Below the pieces are notes generated by a model. It saw only the letters and a program-made list of their open reading frames with translations. It ran no database searches and had not been told where the DNA came from. The translations under genes were made by a program, and so were the position numbers. A DNA stretch of 64,000 nt from Mediterraneibacter faecis JCM 15917 (GTDB lineage Bacteria; Bacillota; Clostridia; Lachnospirales; Lachnospiraceae). Shown here piece by piece: positions 26,998 through 38,155 of this stretch (the stretch's first letter is position 1; every line of letters begins with the position of its first letter). The DNA is taken from the NCBI GenBank assembly GCA_001312505.1, contig BBDW01000005.1, positions 162,034-226,033 on the forward strand, read 5' to 3'.

Positions 26998-29846
26998 ATG
27001 GGTAAGAAAATGGACGCCAGACAGTACATTAAGATACGAGGCGCGAATGAGAATAACCTGAAGAATATAGATGTAGATATCCCAAGAAATGAACTGGTTG
27101 TTTTGACGGACTTAGCGGTTCTGGAAAATCTTCCCTTGCATTTGATACAATTTATGCAGAAGGACAGAGACGTTATATGGAATCACTGTCTTCCTATGCA
27201 AGACAGTTTCTTGGTCAGATGGAGAAACCGGATGTAGAAAGTATCGAAGGGCTTTCACCTGCAATTTCTATCGATCAGAAATCAACGAACCACAATCCAC
27301 GTTCCACAGTTGGAACTGTTACGGAGATTTATGATTATTTTCGATTATTATATGCGAGAGTTGGAATTCCGCATTGTCCGAAATGTGGTCGTGAGATTGC
27401 AAAACAGTCGGTAGATCAGATGGTGGATCAGATTATGGCGCTTCCGGAGAGAACGAAGATACAGCTTCTGGCACCTGTTGTACGTGGAAGAAAAGGAACA
27501 CATGCAAAGCTTTTCGAACGTGCAAAAAAGAGTGGATATGTTCGTGTTCGTGTGGATGGCAATATGTATGAGCTTTCAGAAGAAATTACATTAGATAAGA
27601 ATATCAAGCATAATATTGAGATTATTGTAGATCGTCTTGTAGTAAAACCTGGAATTGAAAAACGACTGACAGATTCTGTCGAAAATGTACTTGAGCTCGC
27701 AGAAGGTCTGCTCGTTGTTGACGTGATCGATGGAGAATCTCTGAATTTCAGCCAAAGCTTTTCATGTCCTGTCTGCGAAATCAGTATCGATGAGATTGAG
27801 CCTCGCAGTTTTTCCTTTAATAATCCGTTTGGTGCATGTCCTGAGTGTTTTGGACTTGGATATAAGATGGAGTTTTCAGAAGAATTGATGATCCCGGATC
27901 CGTCTCTGTCAATCAGCCAAGGCGCGATTGCAGTCTTGGATGGCAGTCATGTACAGACAAGAACAGCTTTACGCGTGCAATTTTGGATGCGCTGTGTAAA
28001 GAATATCATTTTGATCTCGACACACCTTTCGAGGATTACCCGAAGGAGATTCATGATATCCTGATCTATGGAACAGGTGGGAAAGAAGTAAAGGTTTATT
28101 ATAAAGGTCAGAGAGGCGAAGGGATTTATCCAGTTGCATTTGAAGGATTGATCAAGAATGTGGAACGTCGTTACCGTGAGACAGGTTCTCAGACGATGAA
28201 AGCAGAATATGAGACATTTATGAATATTACACCATGCTCAGCCTGTAAAGGACAGCGCTTGAAGCCGGGGGCTTTAGCTGTAACAGTTGGAGATAAGAAT
28301 ATTTCAGAAGTGACAACACTTTCTATAGAACGGCTTCAGAAATTTTTAGATGAACTTCAATTGACAGAGACACAGCAGTTGATCGGGAATCAGATTCTGA
28401 AAGAGATCAAAGCAAGAATCAGGTTTTTGATGGATGTCGGTCTGGATTATCTGACGCTTGCACGTGCGACAGGAACTCTTTCTGGTGGAGAAGCACAGAG
28501 AATTCGACTTGCAACACAGATTGGATCAGGTCTGGTCGGAGTTGCATATATTCTGGATGAGCCGAGTATCGGACTTCATCAAAGAGATAATGATAAACTT
28601 CTTGCGACGCTGAAACATCTGCGTGATCTTGGAAATTCATTGATTGTAGTAGAACATGATGAAGATACGATGCTGGCAGCGGATTATATAGTAGATATCG
28701 GTCCGGGGGGCAGGAGAACATGGCGGTCAGGTTGTTGCTGTGGGAAATGCACAGGAAATTATGAAAAATCCAAATTCTGTCACTGGAGCGTATTTGAGTG
28801 GAAAAATCAGGATTCCGGTTCCGACAGAAAGAAAGAAGCCGACAGGTTATCTGAAAGTAGTCGGTGCACAAGAGAATAATCTCAAGAACATTGATGTAAA
28901 ATTCCCTTTGGGAGTTATGACTTGTGTAACAGGAGTGTCTGGATCGGGGGGGAAAAGTTCTCTTGTGAATCAGATTTTATATAAAAGACTTGCAAGAGAC
29001 TTGAACCGGGCAAGAACAATCCCCGGAAAGCATAAGAGAATAGAAGGGCTAGAACAGGTTGATAAAGTGATTAATATCGACCAGTCACCAATCGGAAGGA
29101 CACCACGGTCGAATCCTGCCACTTATACAGGCGTGTTTGATTTGATCCGAGATTTGTTTGCAGGAACGCCGGATGCAAAAGCACGTGGATACAAGAAAGG
29201 ACGGTTTAGCTTTAATGTTAAAGGGGGGGGACGTTGCGAAGCATGTGCAGGAGACGGAATCCTGAAAATTGAGATGCATTTTCTTCCGGATGTTTATGTT
29301 CCATGTGAGGTTTGTGGTGGAAAGCGTTACAATCGTGAGACTCTGGAAGTACGCTATAAAGGGAAAAATATTTATGATGTATTGAATATGACAGTGGAAG
29401 AAGCGGTAGATTTCTTCGAAAACGTGCCAAGTATTCGAAGAAAGATGGAGACGTTGCGAGATGTCGGATTGTCGTATATTCGTTTGGGACAGCCTTCTAC
29501 AGAGCTTTCAGGTGGCGAGGCACAGAGAATTAAACTTGCGACAGAACTTAGCAAACGCAGTACCGGAAAAACGGTATATATTCTGGATGAACCCACGACA
29601 GGACTTCATTTTGCAGACGTGCATAAATTAACAGAGATTCTCCGCAGACTTTCTGGGGATGGAAATACAGTAATTGTAATCGAACATAATCTGGATGTGA
29701 TTAAGACGGCAGACTATATTATTGACATTGGACCAGAAGGAGGCGACCGCGGAGGAACTGTTGTGGCAAGTGGTACTCCGGAAGAGGTCGCAAAGAATCC
29801 AGATTCTTATACAGGGAAATATATTGCGTCTATATTGGAGAAATAA
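26998..29846 (+). CDS. uvrA: Excinuclease ABC subunit A (frame broken in this consensus)
   Basis: ATPase that recognises DNA lesions and loads UvrB. Visible: N-terminal [13 protein letters not shown], first Walker A (needs one G restored near 27109 to read [15 protein letters not shown]), zinc module CPKCGREI, insertion domain, zinc C-x2-C pairs near 27764 and 27838, signature [16 protein letters not shown], second half with [15 protein letters not shown], Walker [11 protein letters not shown], second [12 protein letters not shown] and [11 protein letters not shown]. Pieces 26998-27237, 27177-28064, 27983-28879 and 28740-29846 join if one G is restored near 27109 and near 27938 and G6 at 28705 is G5. 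G7 at 28946 puts an extra Gly into the second P-loop; G8 at 29223 adds another. Corrected length about 947, normal. Confidence 0.94.
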
Positions 29847-30135
29847 AGACGAAAAAAAGTCGAAAAAAGTCGTAAAATATATGCAAAAAATGCCTTTCTA
29901 TTTTAAGCGAAGTCTATTATACTAAAGTATGCGGATGATAAAACATTACTGTTTTGGTTACATAATATTGACAACAGTAATAGTAAAAAACAGTAACGAT
30001 AAACCCCCCTTCAAGGGACAAAAGACACTTGATTGAGGAAAGAGAATGCTGGAATCAGTAACAGACAAAGTTGTTTATTTGCAGTAGATTGCTGAGAACA
30101 GTAAAAGAGCGTTTTAGAAGGGAGATATAGAAATT

Positions 30136-31128
30136 ATGATGTCAGTAGATCTTGGAATAGATTTGGGGACAGCCAGTGTACTGGTATATGTGAAAGGAAA
30201 AGGGGTTGTTCTGAAAGAACCATCAGTTGTCGCATTTGATCGTGATACGAATGTGATCAAGGCAATTGGTGAAGAAGCGCGTCTGATGCTTGGAAGAACA
30301 CCGGGAAATATTATTGCGGTAAGACCACTCAGACAAGGAGTAATCTCTGATTATACCGTGACGGAGAAGATGATTAAGTATTTTGTTCAGAAAGCTCTGG
30401 GAAAACGTACATTTAAGAAGCCAAGAATCAGTATCTGTGTACCAAGTGGTGTTACAGAAGTAGAAAAAAAAGCAGTGGAAGAGGCTACATTTGCAGCCGG
30501 AGCAAGAGAAGTTCATCTGATTGAAGAACCTGTGGCAGCAGCAATAGGAGCAGGGATAGATATTTCAAAGCCTTGTGGAAACATGATTGTTGATATCGGT
30601 GGAGGTACAGCAGATATTGCAGTTATTTCGCTGGGTGGAACAGTTGTGAATACATCAATTAAGATAGCAGGTGATGATTTCGATGAAGCAATCGTACGCT
30701 ATATGAGAAAGAAACACAATCTTCTGATTGGAGAAAGAACGGCAGAAGATATCAAGATTAAGATTGGAACGACTTATCCACTTGTAGAAGAAGAGAAGAT
30801 GGAAGTCAGAGGGCGTAATCTGGTAACAGGGCTTCCGAAGACAGTTACGGTGACTTCATCTGAGACAGAAGAAGCTTTGAGAGAATCTACCGGACAGATT
30901 GTAGAAGCTGTAATCGGAGTACTTGAGCAGACTCCGCCAGAGTTGTCGGCAGATATCCTTGATCGTGGAATTGTTCTTACCGGAGGAGGAGCACTTCTTC
31001 GCGGATTGGAAGAATTAATCGAAGAGAGAACAGGAATTAATACGATGACAGCGGAGGATCCGATGAAAGTCGTTGCAATTGGTACCGGACAGTTTGTGGA
31101 ATTTATGAGTGGAAGAAAAGAGTTTTAA
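30136..31128 (+). CDS. mreB: MreB-family actin-like rod-shape protein
   Basis: 330-residue bacterial actin that guides lateral wall synthesis. Phosphate 1 motif DLGIDLGTASVLVYVKG, connect 1 region, phosphate 2 MIVDIGGGTADIAVISLGG, adenosine motif GIVLTGGGALLRGLEEL. RBS GAAGGGAG; ATG ATG at 30136. Stands alone, followed by its own terminator; mreC and mreD are not adjacent, which fits an Mbl/MreB2-type copy. The 289-base gap upstream contains a TTGACA at about 29968 with a weak -10, a TATACT at about 29918 and a C6 run (30004-30009); nothing else was seen there. Confidence 0.9.
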   Translation: MMSVDLGIDLGTASVLVYVKGKGVVLKEPSVVAFDRDTNVIKAIGEEARLMLGRTPGNIIAVRPLRQGVISDYTVTEKMIKYFVQKALGKRTFKKPRISICVPSGVTEVEKKAVEEATFAAGAREVHLIEEPVAAAIGAGIDISKPCGNMIVDIGGGTADIAVISLGGTVVNTSIKIAGDDFDEAIVRYMRKKHNLLIGERTAEDIKIKIGTTYPLVEEEKMEVRGRNLVTGLPKTVTVTSSETEEALRESTGQIVEAVIGVLEQTPPELSADILDRGIVLTGGGALLRGLEELIEERTGINTMTAEDPMKVVAIGTGQFVEFMSGRKEF

Positions 31129-31191
31129 GAGAAAGACTTCTGAAAAAGAATTTGAAGTGTCAGGTTCTTAGAGAAGAAGATTCAATTACAA

Positions 31192-31225
31192 GGGGGGGTG
31201 TGTATAATAGGAACACACCCTTTTT
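31192..31225 (+). terminator. Terminator after mreB
   Basis: GGGTGTGT (31196-31203) pairs with ACACACCC (31213-31220), then TTTTT. The stem base is preceded by a G7 run (31192-31198), likely inflated. Confidence 0.75.
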
Positions 31226-31269
31226 CTGCATATAAATAGGAAAAGATACAAGAAGAGAGAGGAAAAAGT

Positions 31270-33480
31270 GTGGAAACAGTTACAGGTATGTGAGTCATAT
31301 TGTATATAGAAATTCTGATAATGGGTATACAGTATTCCATATTGAACATGATGATGGTGAAGTGACATGCGTGGGAAGTCTGAACTATATTAATGAAGGA
31401 GAACTTCTTGAAATTCAAGGAGAATATGTGAATCATAATGTTTACGGTAAGCAGTTGAAGATTTCTCATTATAAAGTAAAAGAGCCGGAGGATATTGTTT
31501 CTATTGAACGATATCTTGGCTCCGGAGCAGTGAAAGGTGTGGGTGCGGCACTGGCTGGCCGAATCGTGAAAAAGTTTAAAGAGGATACTTTCCGCATTAT
31601 TGAAGAAGAGCCGGAAAGACTTGCGGAGATCAAAGGAATCAGTGAGAGAAAAGCACAGGAGATTGCATCTCAGCTTGAAGAAAAGAAAGATATGCGAAAA
31701 GCTATGATTTATCTGCAGAAATACGGTATTTCAACAAAGCTGGCAGCCAAGATTTATCAGTATTACGGAATGAAAGTGTATAAAGTGCTAGAAGAAAATC
31801 CGTATCAGCTTGCAGATAATATTGAAGGAATCGGATTTAAGACTGCGGATGAAATTGCATCCAAGATTGGCATACATACAGATTCAGACTATCGTATACG
31901 AAGTGGTTTATTTTATACATTGCAACAGGCAGTAGGTGAGGGACATGTGTATTTACCACAGAATATATTGCTTCGAAGGGCAAATGCACTTTTAGGAGTT
32001 GATCTTGAAGATATTGAGAAGTACATCATGGATCTGTGTATAGAGCGGAAAACAGTTATGAAAGAAGTGGATGAGGAAATTCGCATTTATCCAGCACATT
32101 ATTATTACTTGGAATTGAATACTGCGAAAATGCTTAATGATCTTGATATTGACTGTCAGATGCCGGAAGACATGATGGAGAAACGTCTGAAAAGAGTAGA
32201 ACAGAAAGAAAAGATAGAATTGGATCCAATGCAGCACAGAGCTGTTATAGAAGCTATTAAACATGGTTTGCTCATATTAACAGGAGGACCGGGTACAGGT
32301 AAGACGACAACGATCAATACGATGATTCAATTTTTTGAAAGCGAAGGAATGAGTATCCTTCTTGCAGCGCCAACAGGACGCGCGGCAAAGCGAATGACAG
32401 AGGCTACAGGATATGAAGCCCAGACGATTCACAGACTACTTGAAGTAAGTGGAAATCCTGAGGAAGAGAACAGTATAGGTGGATTTTTGAGAAACAGAGA
32501 GAATCCACTTGAGACAGATGTTATCATTATAGATGAGATGTCCATGGTTGATCTGAATCTGATGCATGCACTTTTATCAGCAGTTATTCCGGGAACAAGA
32601 CTTATTCTTGTGGGAGATGTGGATCAGCTTCCGTCCGTGGGACCGGGAAGTGTGTTAAAAGATATCATACGCTCAGAAAAATTTCACGTAGTGACGCTTA
32701 CAAAGATTTTTCGTCAGGCAGGAGAGAGTGATATTGTAGTAAATGCTCATAAGATTAATGCAGGAGAACCGGTTACAATTGATAATAAAAGCCGGGATTT
32801 CTTCTTCTTAAAACGCCAGGATGCGAATACGATCATTAGCGTCGTTATTACTTTAATACAGAAGAAATTACCCAGATATGTGCAGGCCGACCCAAATGAA
32901 ATCCAGGTAATGACACCAACACGTAAGGGATTGCTGGGTGTAGAACGATTGAATGTGATTCTACAGCAATATCTGAATCCTTCAGATTCCCAAAAAACGG
33001 AGAAAGAAATTAATGGTAGATTGTTCCGTGAAGGTGACAAAGTAATGCAGATTAAAAATAATTATCAATTAGAGTGGGAAGTTTCTACCAGATTTGGATT
33101 AACAGTTGACAAAGGGATTGGAGTTTTTAACGGTGATATGGGAGTCATTGATGAAATCAATGAATATACAGAAACTGTTATCGTGGAATATGATGAGGGG
33201 GAGAAAGGTAAAATATGGATACGATATGACAGATGAGTTAGAACTTGCCTATGCGATTACGGTTCATAAATCTCAGGGAAGCGAGTATCCGGCGGTCATT
33301 ATCCCACTTCTTCCAGGACCAAAGTTACTATATAACAGGAATCTGCTTTATACAGCAGTGACGCGGGCAAAAAAATGTTTAACAATAGTAGGGAGTGAAC
33401 TAACATTTCAGGAAATGATCGAAAACAAAAGCGAACAGGGAAGATTTACAAGCTTAGACGAGCGAATCAAAGAATTTTAG
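31270..33480 (+). CDS. recD2: RecD2-type ATP-dependent helicase (frame broken in this consensus)
   Basis: 5-prime to 3-prime superfamily 1B DNA helicase acting in repair. The likely start is GTG 31270 behind GAGAGGAAA, reading VETVTG-YVSHIVYRN if one G is restored near 31284; the unbroken frame otherwise begins at 31290. Order: OB-like N-domain, helix-hairpin-helix region (GVGAALAGRIVKKF, IKGISERKAQEI), Walker A LTGGPGTGKTTT (about 32277), VIIDEMSMVD, GDVDQLPSVGPG, and C-terminal AYAITVHKSQGSEYP with YTAVTRAK. The last piece (33106-33480) joins if G5 at 33197-33201 is G4. Upstream of comFC by 5 bases, same operon. Confidence 0.9.
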
Positions 33481-33485
33481 AAAAA

Positions 33486-34169
33486 ATGTATCCAAAAAGA
33501 TGTCCGTTTTGTCAGGAAATCAGCTCAAAAGGTATTTGCGATGACTGTAGAAAACAGGTCGTTAAGGTGGGAAGAATAAAATGTATCCATTGTGGAAAGC
33601 CATTGGAGGATGAAACGAAAGAGTATTGCAGGGATTGTGAAAGAAGAAAAAGTAATTATGAACAAGGACGCAGCCTCTGGGTTCACATTCCGCCGGTTTC
33701 AAATTCAGTATATCGGTTGAAATATCACAATAAGCGATATTATGCGGAAATCTTTGGGAAAGAGCTGGCAGATAAGTTTGAATTTCAGATTCGAAGATGG
33801 GGGGGGATCCAGGCAATTATTCCAATTCCATTACATAGATCGAAAATGAGAAAACGAGGATATAATCAGGCAGAACTTTTAGCAAAGCAGTTATCAGAAT
33901 GCATGGGAATTCCTATGGAAAAAGATGTTTTATATCGGATTAAGAAAACCCGGCCTTTAAAGGAAATGAACGGGGGGGAGCAGAGACATAGAAATCTGAA
34001 GGGGGGGGCATTTGCGGTTTCAAAATCGTGGAATCCACGCCAGAACATTCTTCTGATTGATGATATTTACACAACCGGAAGTACAATAGAACGTGCTGCA
34101 GGAATCCTGAAAAAAGCAGGTGTTGAAAATGTCTACTTTTTGACTCTAAGCATTGGACAAGGCATCTGA
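33486..34169 (+). CDS. comFC: ComF family phosphoribosyltransferase-like protein
   Basis: ComFC-type protein linked to natural transformation and DNA repair. N-terminal zinc-ribbon cysteines CPFC, CDDC, CIHC, CRDC (residues 6-54), then a PRTase fold with IIPIPLHRSKMRKRGYNQAELLAK and the PRPP loop ILLIDDIYTTGSTIE. 227 residues. G8 at 33799, G7 at 33972 and G8 at 34001 each add one Gly in frame; corrected length about 224, close to the family. Follows recD2 directly; ComF genes often sit beside DNA-handling genes. Confidence 0.9.
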   Translation: MYPKRCPFCQEISSKGICDDCRKQVVKVGRIKCIHCGKPLEDETKEYCRDCERRKSNYEQGRSLWVHIPPVSNSVYRLKYHNKRYYAEIFGKELADKFEFQIRRWGGIQAIIPIPLHRSKMRKRGYNQAELLAKQLSECMGIPMEKDVLYRIKKTRPLKEMNGGEQRHRNLKGGAFAVSKSWNPRQNILLIDDIYTTGSTIERAAGILKKAGVENVYFLTLSIGQGI

Positions 34170-34207
34170 ACATATGGTATACTTAGGAGAGAAATCTGGA
34201 AAGGTGA

Positions 34208-34618
34208 ATGTCGGATATGTTAGATAAAGACAGGATTCGTTTAATGACAAAAATGTCGATATATGAGAAGAATCACAGAGATGATTTTAAAATTGCCGAT
34301 TATTACAGAAAAGATTATGCAAGTCTTAAGAGATGGATTACATTGATCTGGGTAACAATGGGTTATGCAATTTTGTTCGTTAGTTTCTGCATTTATTCAA
34401 GTGATAGTTTATCTGCTGATCTGACAATTTTAAAACTATTCGTTCTCTTGATTGCAGCAATTGCAGGCTATATAGTTCTTTTGGTTATATATGGGGGGGT
34501 TTGCGCAAATAGTTTTTATAAGAGAAAACATGCAGTTGCCAAACAGAATGTAAAACGTTATTATCGTAATTTGTCCCGTTTAGAGAAGATGTGTAAAAAG
34601 GAGAAGAATGAACAATGA
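34208..34618 (+). CDS. Two-helix membrane protein, unrecognised
   Basis: 136 residues: charged N-terminus, helices at about 43-65 and 74-98, then a basic cytoplasmic tail rich in Lys and Arg. GGAAAGGTG is nine bases before the start. The stop overlaps the next start by 4 bases (ATGA), so it is coupled to the following membrane protein. G7 at 34493 adds a Gly within helix 2. Opens a run that ends with cdaA-cdaR. No family recognised. Confidence 0.7.
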   Translation: MSDMLDKDRIRLMTKMSIYEKNHRDDFKIADYYRKDYASLKRWITLIWVTMGYAILFVSFCIYSSDSLSADLTILKLFVLLIAAIAGYIVLLVIYGGVCANSFYKRKHAVAKQNVKRYYRNLSRLEKMCKKEKNEQ

Positions 34619-35784
34619 ACAATTTACTGGTTCTTAGAGAAAGATTTAAGCAGATTTATGTTTCTCACTCTCTCTTAGTTCGAAAGGGAGCACAGTTTTT
34701 GCTTGCACTTTTGGTGTTTAACCTGATCAATTCTAATATTGGATTTATGAAGATGGCATCATCTGTTCTTTGTACTGTTGGCTTAGCAGTAGTCTGTACA
34801 TTTCTCCCTCTGGCAGTAATGACGGCAGCAGCAACTGTGTTAATAGTGGCTCATTTATATACATTATCTATGCCAATAGCCGGAGTTGCGGTGATACTGT
34901 TTTTGTTAATGTATATTTTCTACTTTCGATTTACCCCGGAGAAGAGCTGGCTGATTCTGCTGACGGTAGTAGCGTTCGGCATGAAAATACCACTGGTGAT
35001 TCCGGTTATATTTGGGCTGTTAGGTACTACAGTATGGATTGTCCCTGCATCCTGCGGAATTCTTGTTTATTATCTACTTTACCTGATCAAAGCTTCTGCA
35101 ACAGCATTGAAAGGTACAGATGGAACAACAATGATCAGCACTTTAACCAATTTTACAAAACAGTTTGTAGGCTATCAAGAGATGTGGGTTATGCTGTTTG
35201 CAGTAGTGATCGGAATACTGGTAGTGAACGGAATTAAAAATCGGGCAGTCGATCATTCCTGGAAGATTGCATCAGCAACAGGAGCAGCAGTTTGTGTGAT
35301 CGTAGGTGCATCGGGAAATATTTCTCTTGGACTTCATATGTCTTATACGATGATGATTTTCAGTGGAATTCTTGGTGTTGTAATAGGATTGTTCCTTGAA
35401 GTTATTTTTTTCTCTGTGGATTATTCAAGAATAGAGAATGTTCAGTTTGAAGATGACGAATACTATTATTATGTAAAGGCAGTTCCGAAAGTAGGAGTTC
35501 AGATGCCTGAGAAGCAAGTGAAACATATTACAGAACATCAGGAACAGGACGCAGAGATGCCGAATGTGTCAGAGACAGAAAACAATACTGCTGTGTCAGA
35601 AGTTTCTGATTTGAAGGAAGTTGAACAGAAAGAGGAAAAAAATCAGTCAGAACAACTGAAAAAGGAGTCTGATCTTGCACAAACAACAATTTTTAATGAT
35701 TCAAACATGACGGAAGATATTCTTTTAACAAGAAGTCTGAGCAAGGAACTGGGTCTGGATCAGAATGAAGAGAAAAAAGAGTGA
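34615..35784 (+). CDS. Polytopic membrane protein upstream of cdaA, unrecognised
   Basis: 389 residues with about nine to ten hydrophobic helices up to residue 275, then a long acidic, low-complexity tail (Glu, Gln, Lys, Ser) ending SLSKELGLDQNEEKKE. The tail lies on the side opposite to export signals and is probably cytoplasmic. Coupled to the preceding gene by overlap and 65 bases from cdaA. It resembles no transporter family I can name. Location suggests a part in c-di-AMP or turgor control; that is inference. Confidence 0.7.
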   Translation: MNNLLVLRERFKQIYVSHSLLVRKGAQFLLALLVFNLINSNIGFMKMASSVLCTVGLAVVCTFLPLAVMTAAATVLIVAHLYTLSMPIAGVAVILFLLMYIFYFRFTPEKSWLILLTVVAFGMKIPLVIPVIFGLLGTTVWIVPASCGILVYYLLYLIKASATALKGTDGTTMISTLTNFTKQFVGYQEMWVMLFAVVIGILVVNGIKNRAVDHSWKIASATGAAVCVIVGASGNISLGLHMSYTMMIFSGILGVVIGLFLEVIFFSVDYSRIENVQFEDDEYYYYVKAVPKVGVQMPEKQVKHITEHQEQDAEMPNVSETENNTAVSEVSDLKEVEQKEEKNQSEQLKKESDLAQTTIFNDSNMTEDILLTRSLSKELGLDQNEEKKE

Positions 35785-35849
35785 TCGACAGAGCAAAAGA
35801 TGCAAGAGTGCATAACAACGAGTGATTACATAAGGTGGTGAGACTTGAG

Positions 35850-36722
35850 ATGATAGAGTGGATTCAGAATTTTATAAGAAATTATTCAAATGGAATGTAT
35901 TTTCCACATATACAGATAAAAGATATCATAGAGATTCTGATTGTGACGATTATTGTCTATGAAATCATGCTCTGGATCAAGAACACAAAAGCCTGGATGC
36001 TTCTACGTGGAATGCTGATGTTGGGAGGATTTATTCTTCTGGCATGGCTTTTTCAAATGAATACGATCCTGTATCTGGCAAGAGAGTCAATTAATGTATT
36101 AGCGATAGCAGCAATTGTTGTTTTTCAGCCAGAACTTAGACGGGCATTGGAGAAGCTGGGAGAGAAAAATTTATTTAGTAACATTAATCCGTTCGATAAA
36201 AATAAAGAAAATCAGAGGTTTTCGGATGAAACACTGGATAGTATTGTAAGAGCTTGTTATGCTATGGGAAGTGTATGTACAGGAGCACTGATCGTAGTAG
36301 AACAGGTGATTCAGTTAACAGAGTATGAAATGACAGGTATAGAGCTTGATTGTAAAGTGTCTTCTCAGGTGCTGATCAATATTTTTGAACACAATACCCC
36401 CCCACTTCATGACGGCGCGGTTATTATCAGAGGGGGGGACAGAATTACATCAGCAACATGTTATCTGCCACTTTCAGATAACATGACAATCAGTAAAGAT
36501 CTGGGAACAAGGCATCGTGCGGCATTGGGAATGAGCGAGGTTTGCGATGCTCTTGTGATTGTTGTTTCAGAAGAAACGGGACTTGTTTCTGTGGCTTCCG
36601 GAGGACGATTGCTTCGAGCTATTAACGCAGAAGAACTTCGGAGTCAGTTAAGCCAGATTCAGTATAGAAAGACAGAGACAAAGAACAAGTTTTCTATACG
36701 GAAAGGATGGCACAGATCATGA
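35850..36722 (+). CDS. cdaA: Diadenylate cyclase CdaA
   Basis: Membrane enzyme making c-di-AMP from two ATP; controls potassium and osmolyte uptake. Three N-terminal helices (to about residue 85), coiled linker, DAC domain with the catalytic DGA in LHDGAVIIRG and RHR in GTRHRAALGMSE. I choose ATG 35850; GTG 35835 or 35838 in the same frame sit on the ribosome site AGGTGG. C7 at 36397-36403 adds a Pro directly before LHDGA, and G7 at 36432 adds a Gly after it; the family reads NTPLHDGAVIIRG. Overlaps cdaR by 4 bases. Confidence 0.93.
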   Translation: MIEWIQNFIRNYSNGMYFPHIQIKDIIEILIVTIIVYEIMLWIKNTKAWMLLRGMLMLGGFILLAWLFQMNTILYLARESINVLAIAAIVVFQPELRRALEKLGEKNLFSNINPFDKNKENQRFSDETLDSIVRACYAMGSVCTGALIVVEQVIQLTEYEMTGIELDCKVSSQVLINIFEHNTPPLHDGAVIIRGGDRITSATCYLPLSDNMTISKDLGTRHRAALGMSEVCDALVIVVSEETGLVSVASGGRLLRAINAEELRSQLSQIQYRKTETKNKFSIRKGWHRS

Positions 36723-38014
36723 AAAAATACAAATTGACAACGAATCTTCCGCTTAAGATTATTGCATTTGTTTTTGCAGCATTTCTTTGGCTGATTGTTG
36801 CGAATGTTGCTAATCCGGTTACGAAATCAACCTATACAAACATCAAAGTTACGATAGCGAACGATGATGTGATTACACAGGGTGGGGGGGAAGTTTATAC
36901 GGTTTTAGATGATCAGAATGTAAACGTAGTTGTTTATGCAAAACGTTCAGTGATTCAACAGATTAAGTCAGATGATATTGTGGCTACTGCGGATATTAAA
37001 GAAATGGATTCCAGGACAGGGTTGATACCAATTTCAGTATCAATTCCAAAGTATAGTGGATCTTATCAGTCGGCAGAGTCTGTTCCGAGAAACATACAGA
37101 TTAAGACAGAACCGACAGGGAAGAATGTATTTACACTGACTGTTAGCACAACAGGAACGCAGCGTGACGGTTATCAGATTGGAGAGATGAAAGTTAATCC
37201 GGAAAAAATAACGATTACAGGAGCAGAATCCACAGTAAAATCAATTGATAAAGCCGTAGCGAAGATTAATGTAGATGGAATTTCAAAAGATGAAGAACTT
37301 ACAGCAGAACTTGTTTTATATGATGCATCGGGAAATGTAATCAATCAGGGACAGCTAAGTAATAATCTTGGAGAAGATGGAATCACTGTAGATGTGACAG
37401 TGATGAGGATCAAGACGGTTCCGTTGAAATTTGAAGCATCTGGAACACCGGCAGATGGATATGAATATCTAGGTTGTTCGAGCGAACCGGCGAGCGTGCA
37501 GGTCTGCGGAAAAGAAGAGGCCTTATCCAAGATTGAAAGTATCAATATTCCAGCATCTGAATTGTCTATTGACGGGGGGGCAACAGAGAAGATAGAGAAA
37601 GCATTTGATATTACAGATTATCTGCCGGAAGGTGTAGAACTGATTGAAGGTGCATCAGGAAAGGTTATAGCAACTGCAATGATCGAACAGTTGGGAAATC
37701 GAACAATTGAGTTTATGGTTGCATCCATCAAACAGAATTATCTGGCAAAAAATCTTCAGGTGAGTTATGAGCCAGATGCTGAGGTAACGCTTGTATTCCA
37801 GGGCGAGAAAGATACGCTGGACAGTCTGGATATCAGCAATGCAGTATCGGTAAATCTCCAGAATTACACGAAGGAAGGCACTTTTGACATACCGGTAGAA
37901 GTAGACCTTCCGGATGGAGTGACATTGACAAAACCAGTGACAGTGCAGCTTACATTGACTGAAAAAGAATCAACAGAGGATGAACAACCGGAAAATGACG
38001 CTGAGACAAATTAA
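36719..38014 (+). CDS. cdaR: CdaR (YbbR-domain) regulator of CdaA
   Basis: Membrane-anchored partner that tunes CdaA. One N-terminal helix (IIAFVFAAFLWLIVANV) and four YbbR-type beta domains outside, each with the VPV/VPL pattern, ending in an acidic tail. ATG 36719 is preferred: GGATGG is eight bases upstream, and it overlaps the cdaA stop; ATG 36707 is possible. G7 runs at 36884 and 37574 add Gly in frame. No glmM follows, unlike in Bacillus. Confidence 0.9.
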   Translation: MKKYKLTTNLPLKIIAFVFAAFLWLIVANVANPVTKSTYTNIKVTIANDDVITQGGGEVYTVLDDQNVNVVVYAKRSVIQQIKSDDIVATADIKEMDSRTGLIPISVSIPKYSGSYQSAESVPRNIQIKTEPTGKNVFTLTVSTTGTQRDGYQIGEMKVNPEKITITGAESTVKSIDKAVAKINVDGISKDEELTAELVLYDASGNVINQGQLSNNLGEDGITVDVTVMRIKTVPLKFEASGTPADGYEYLGCSSEPASVQVCGKEEALSKIESINIPASELSIDGGATEKIEKAFDITDYLPEGVELIEGASGKVIATAMIEQLGNRTIEFMVASIKQNYLAKNLQVSYEPDAEVTLVFQGEKDTLDSLDISNAVSVNLQNYTKEGTFDIPVEVDLPDGVTLTKPVTVQLTLTEKESTEDEQPENDAETN

Positions 38015-38077
38015 TGATACTTCATATTAATTAAAAAAATACAGGTCTAAATTAAAAAAGAATTAAGAAGGCTGGCA

Positions 38078-38106
38078 TTGACAGTTTTCGATGCATATTA
38101 TATGAT
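38078..38106 (+). promoter_or_regulatory. Promoter of the HPr gene
   Basis: TTGACA (38078-38083), 17-base spacer, TATGAT (38101-38106), 50 bases before the start codon. Confidence 0.7.
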
Positions 38107-38155
38107 ATTGGAGTTAAAACTTCCAACTATCAGAGAGATAGAATAGGAGAATAAC

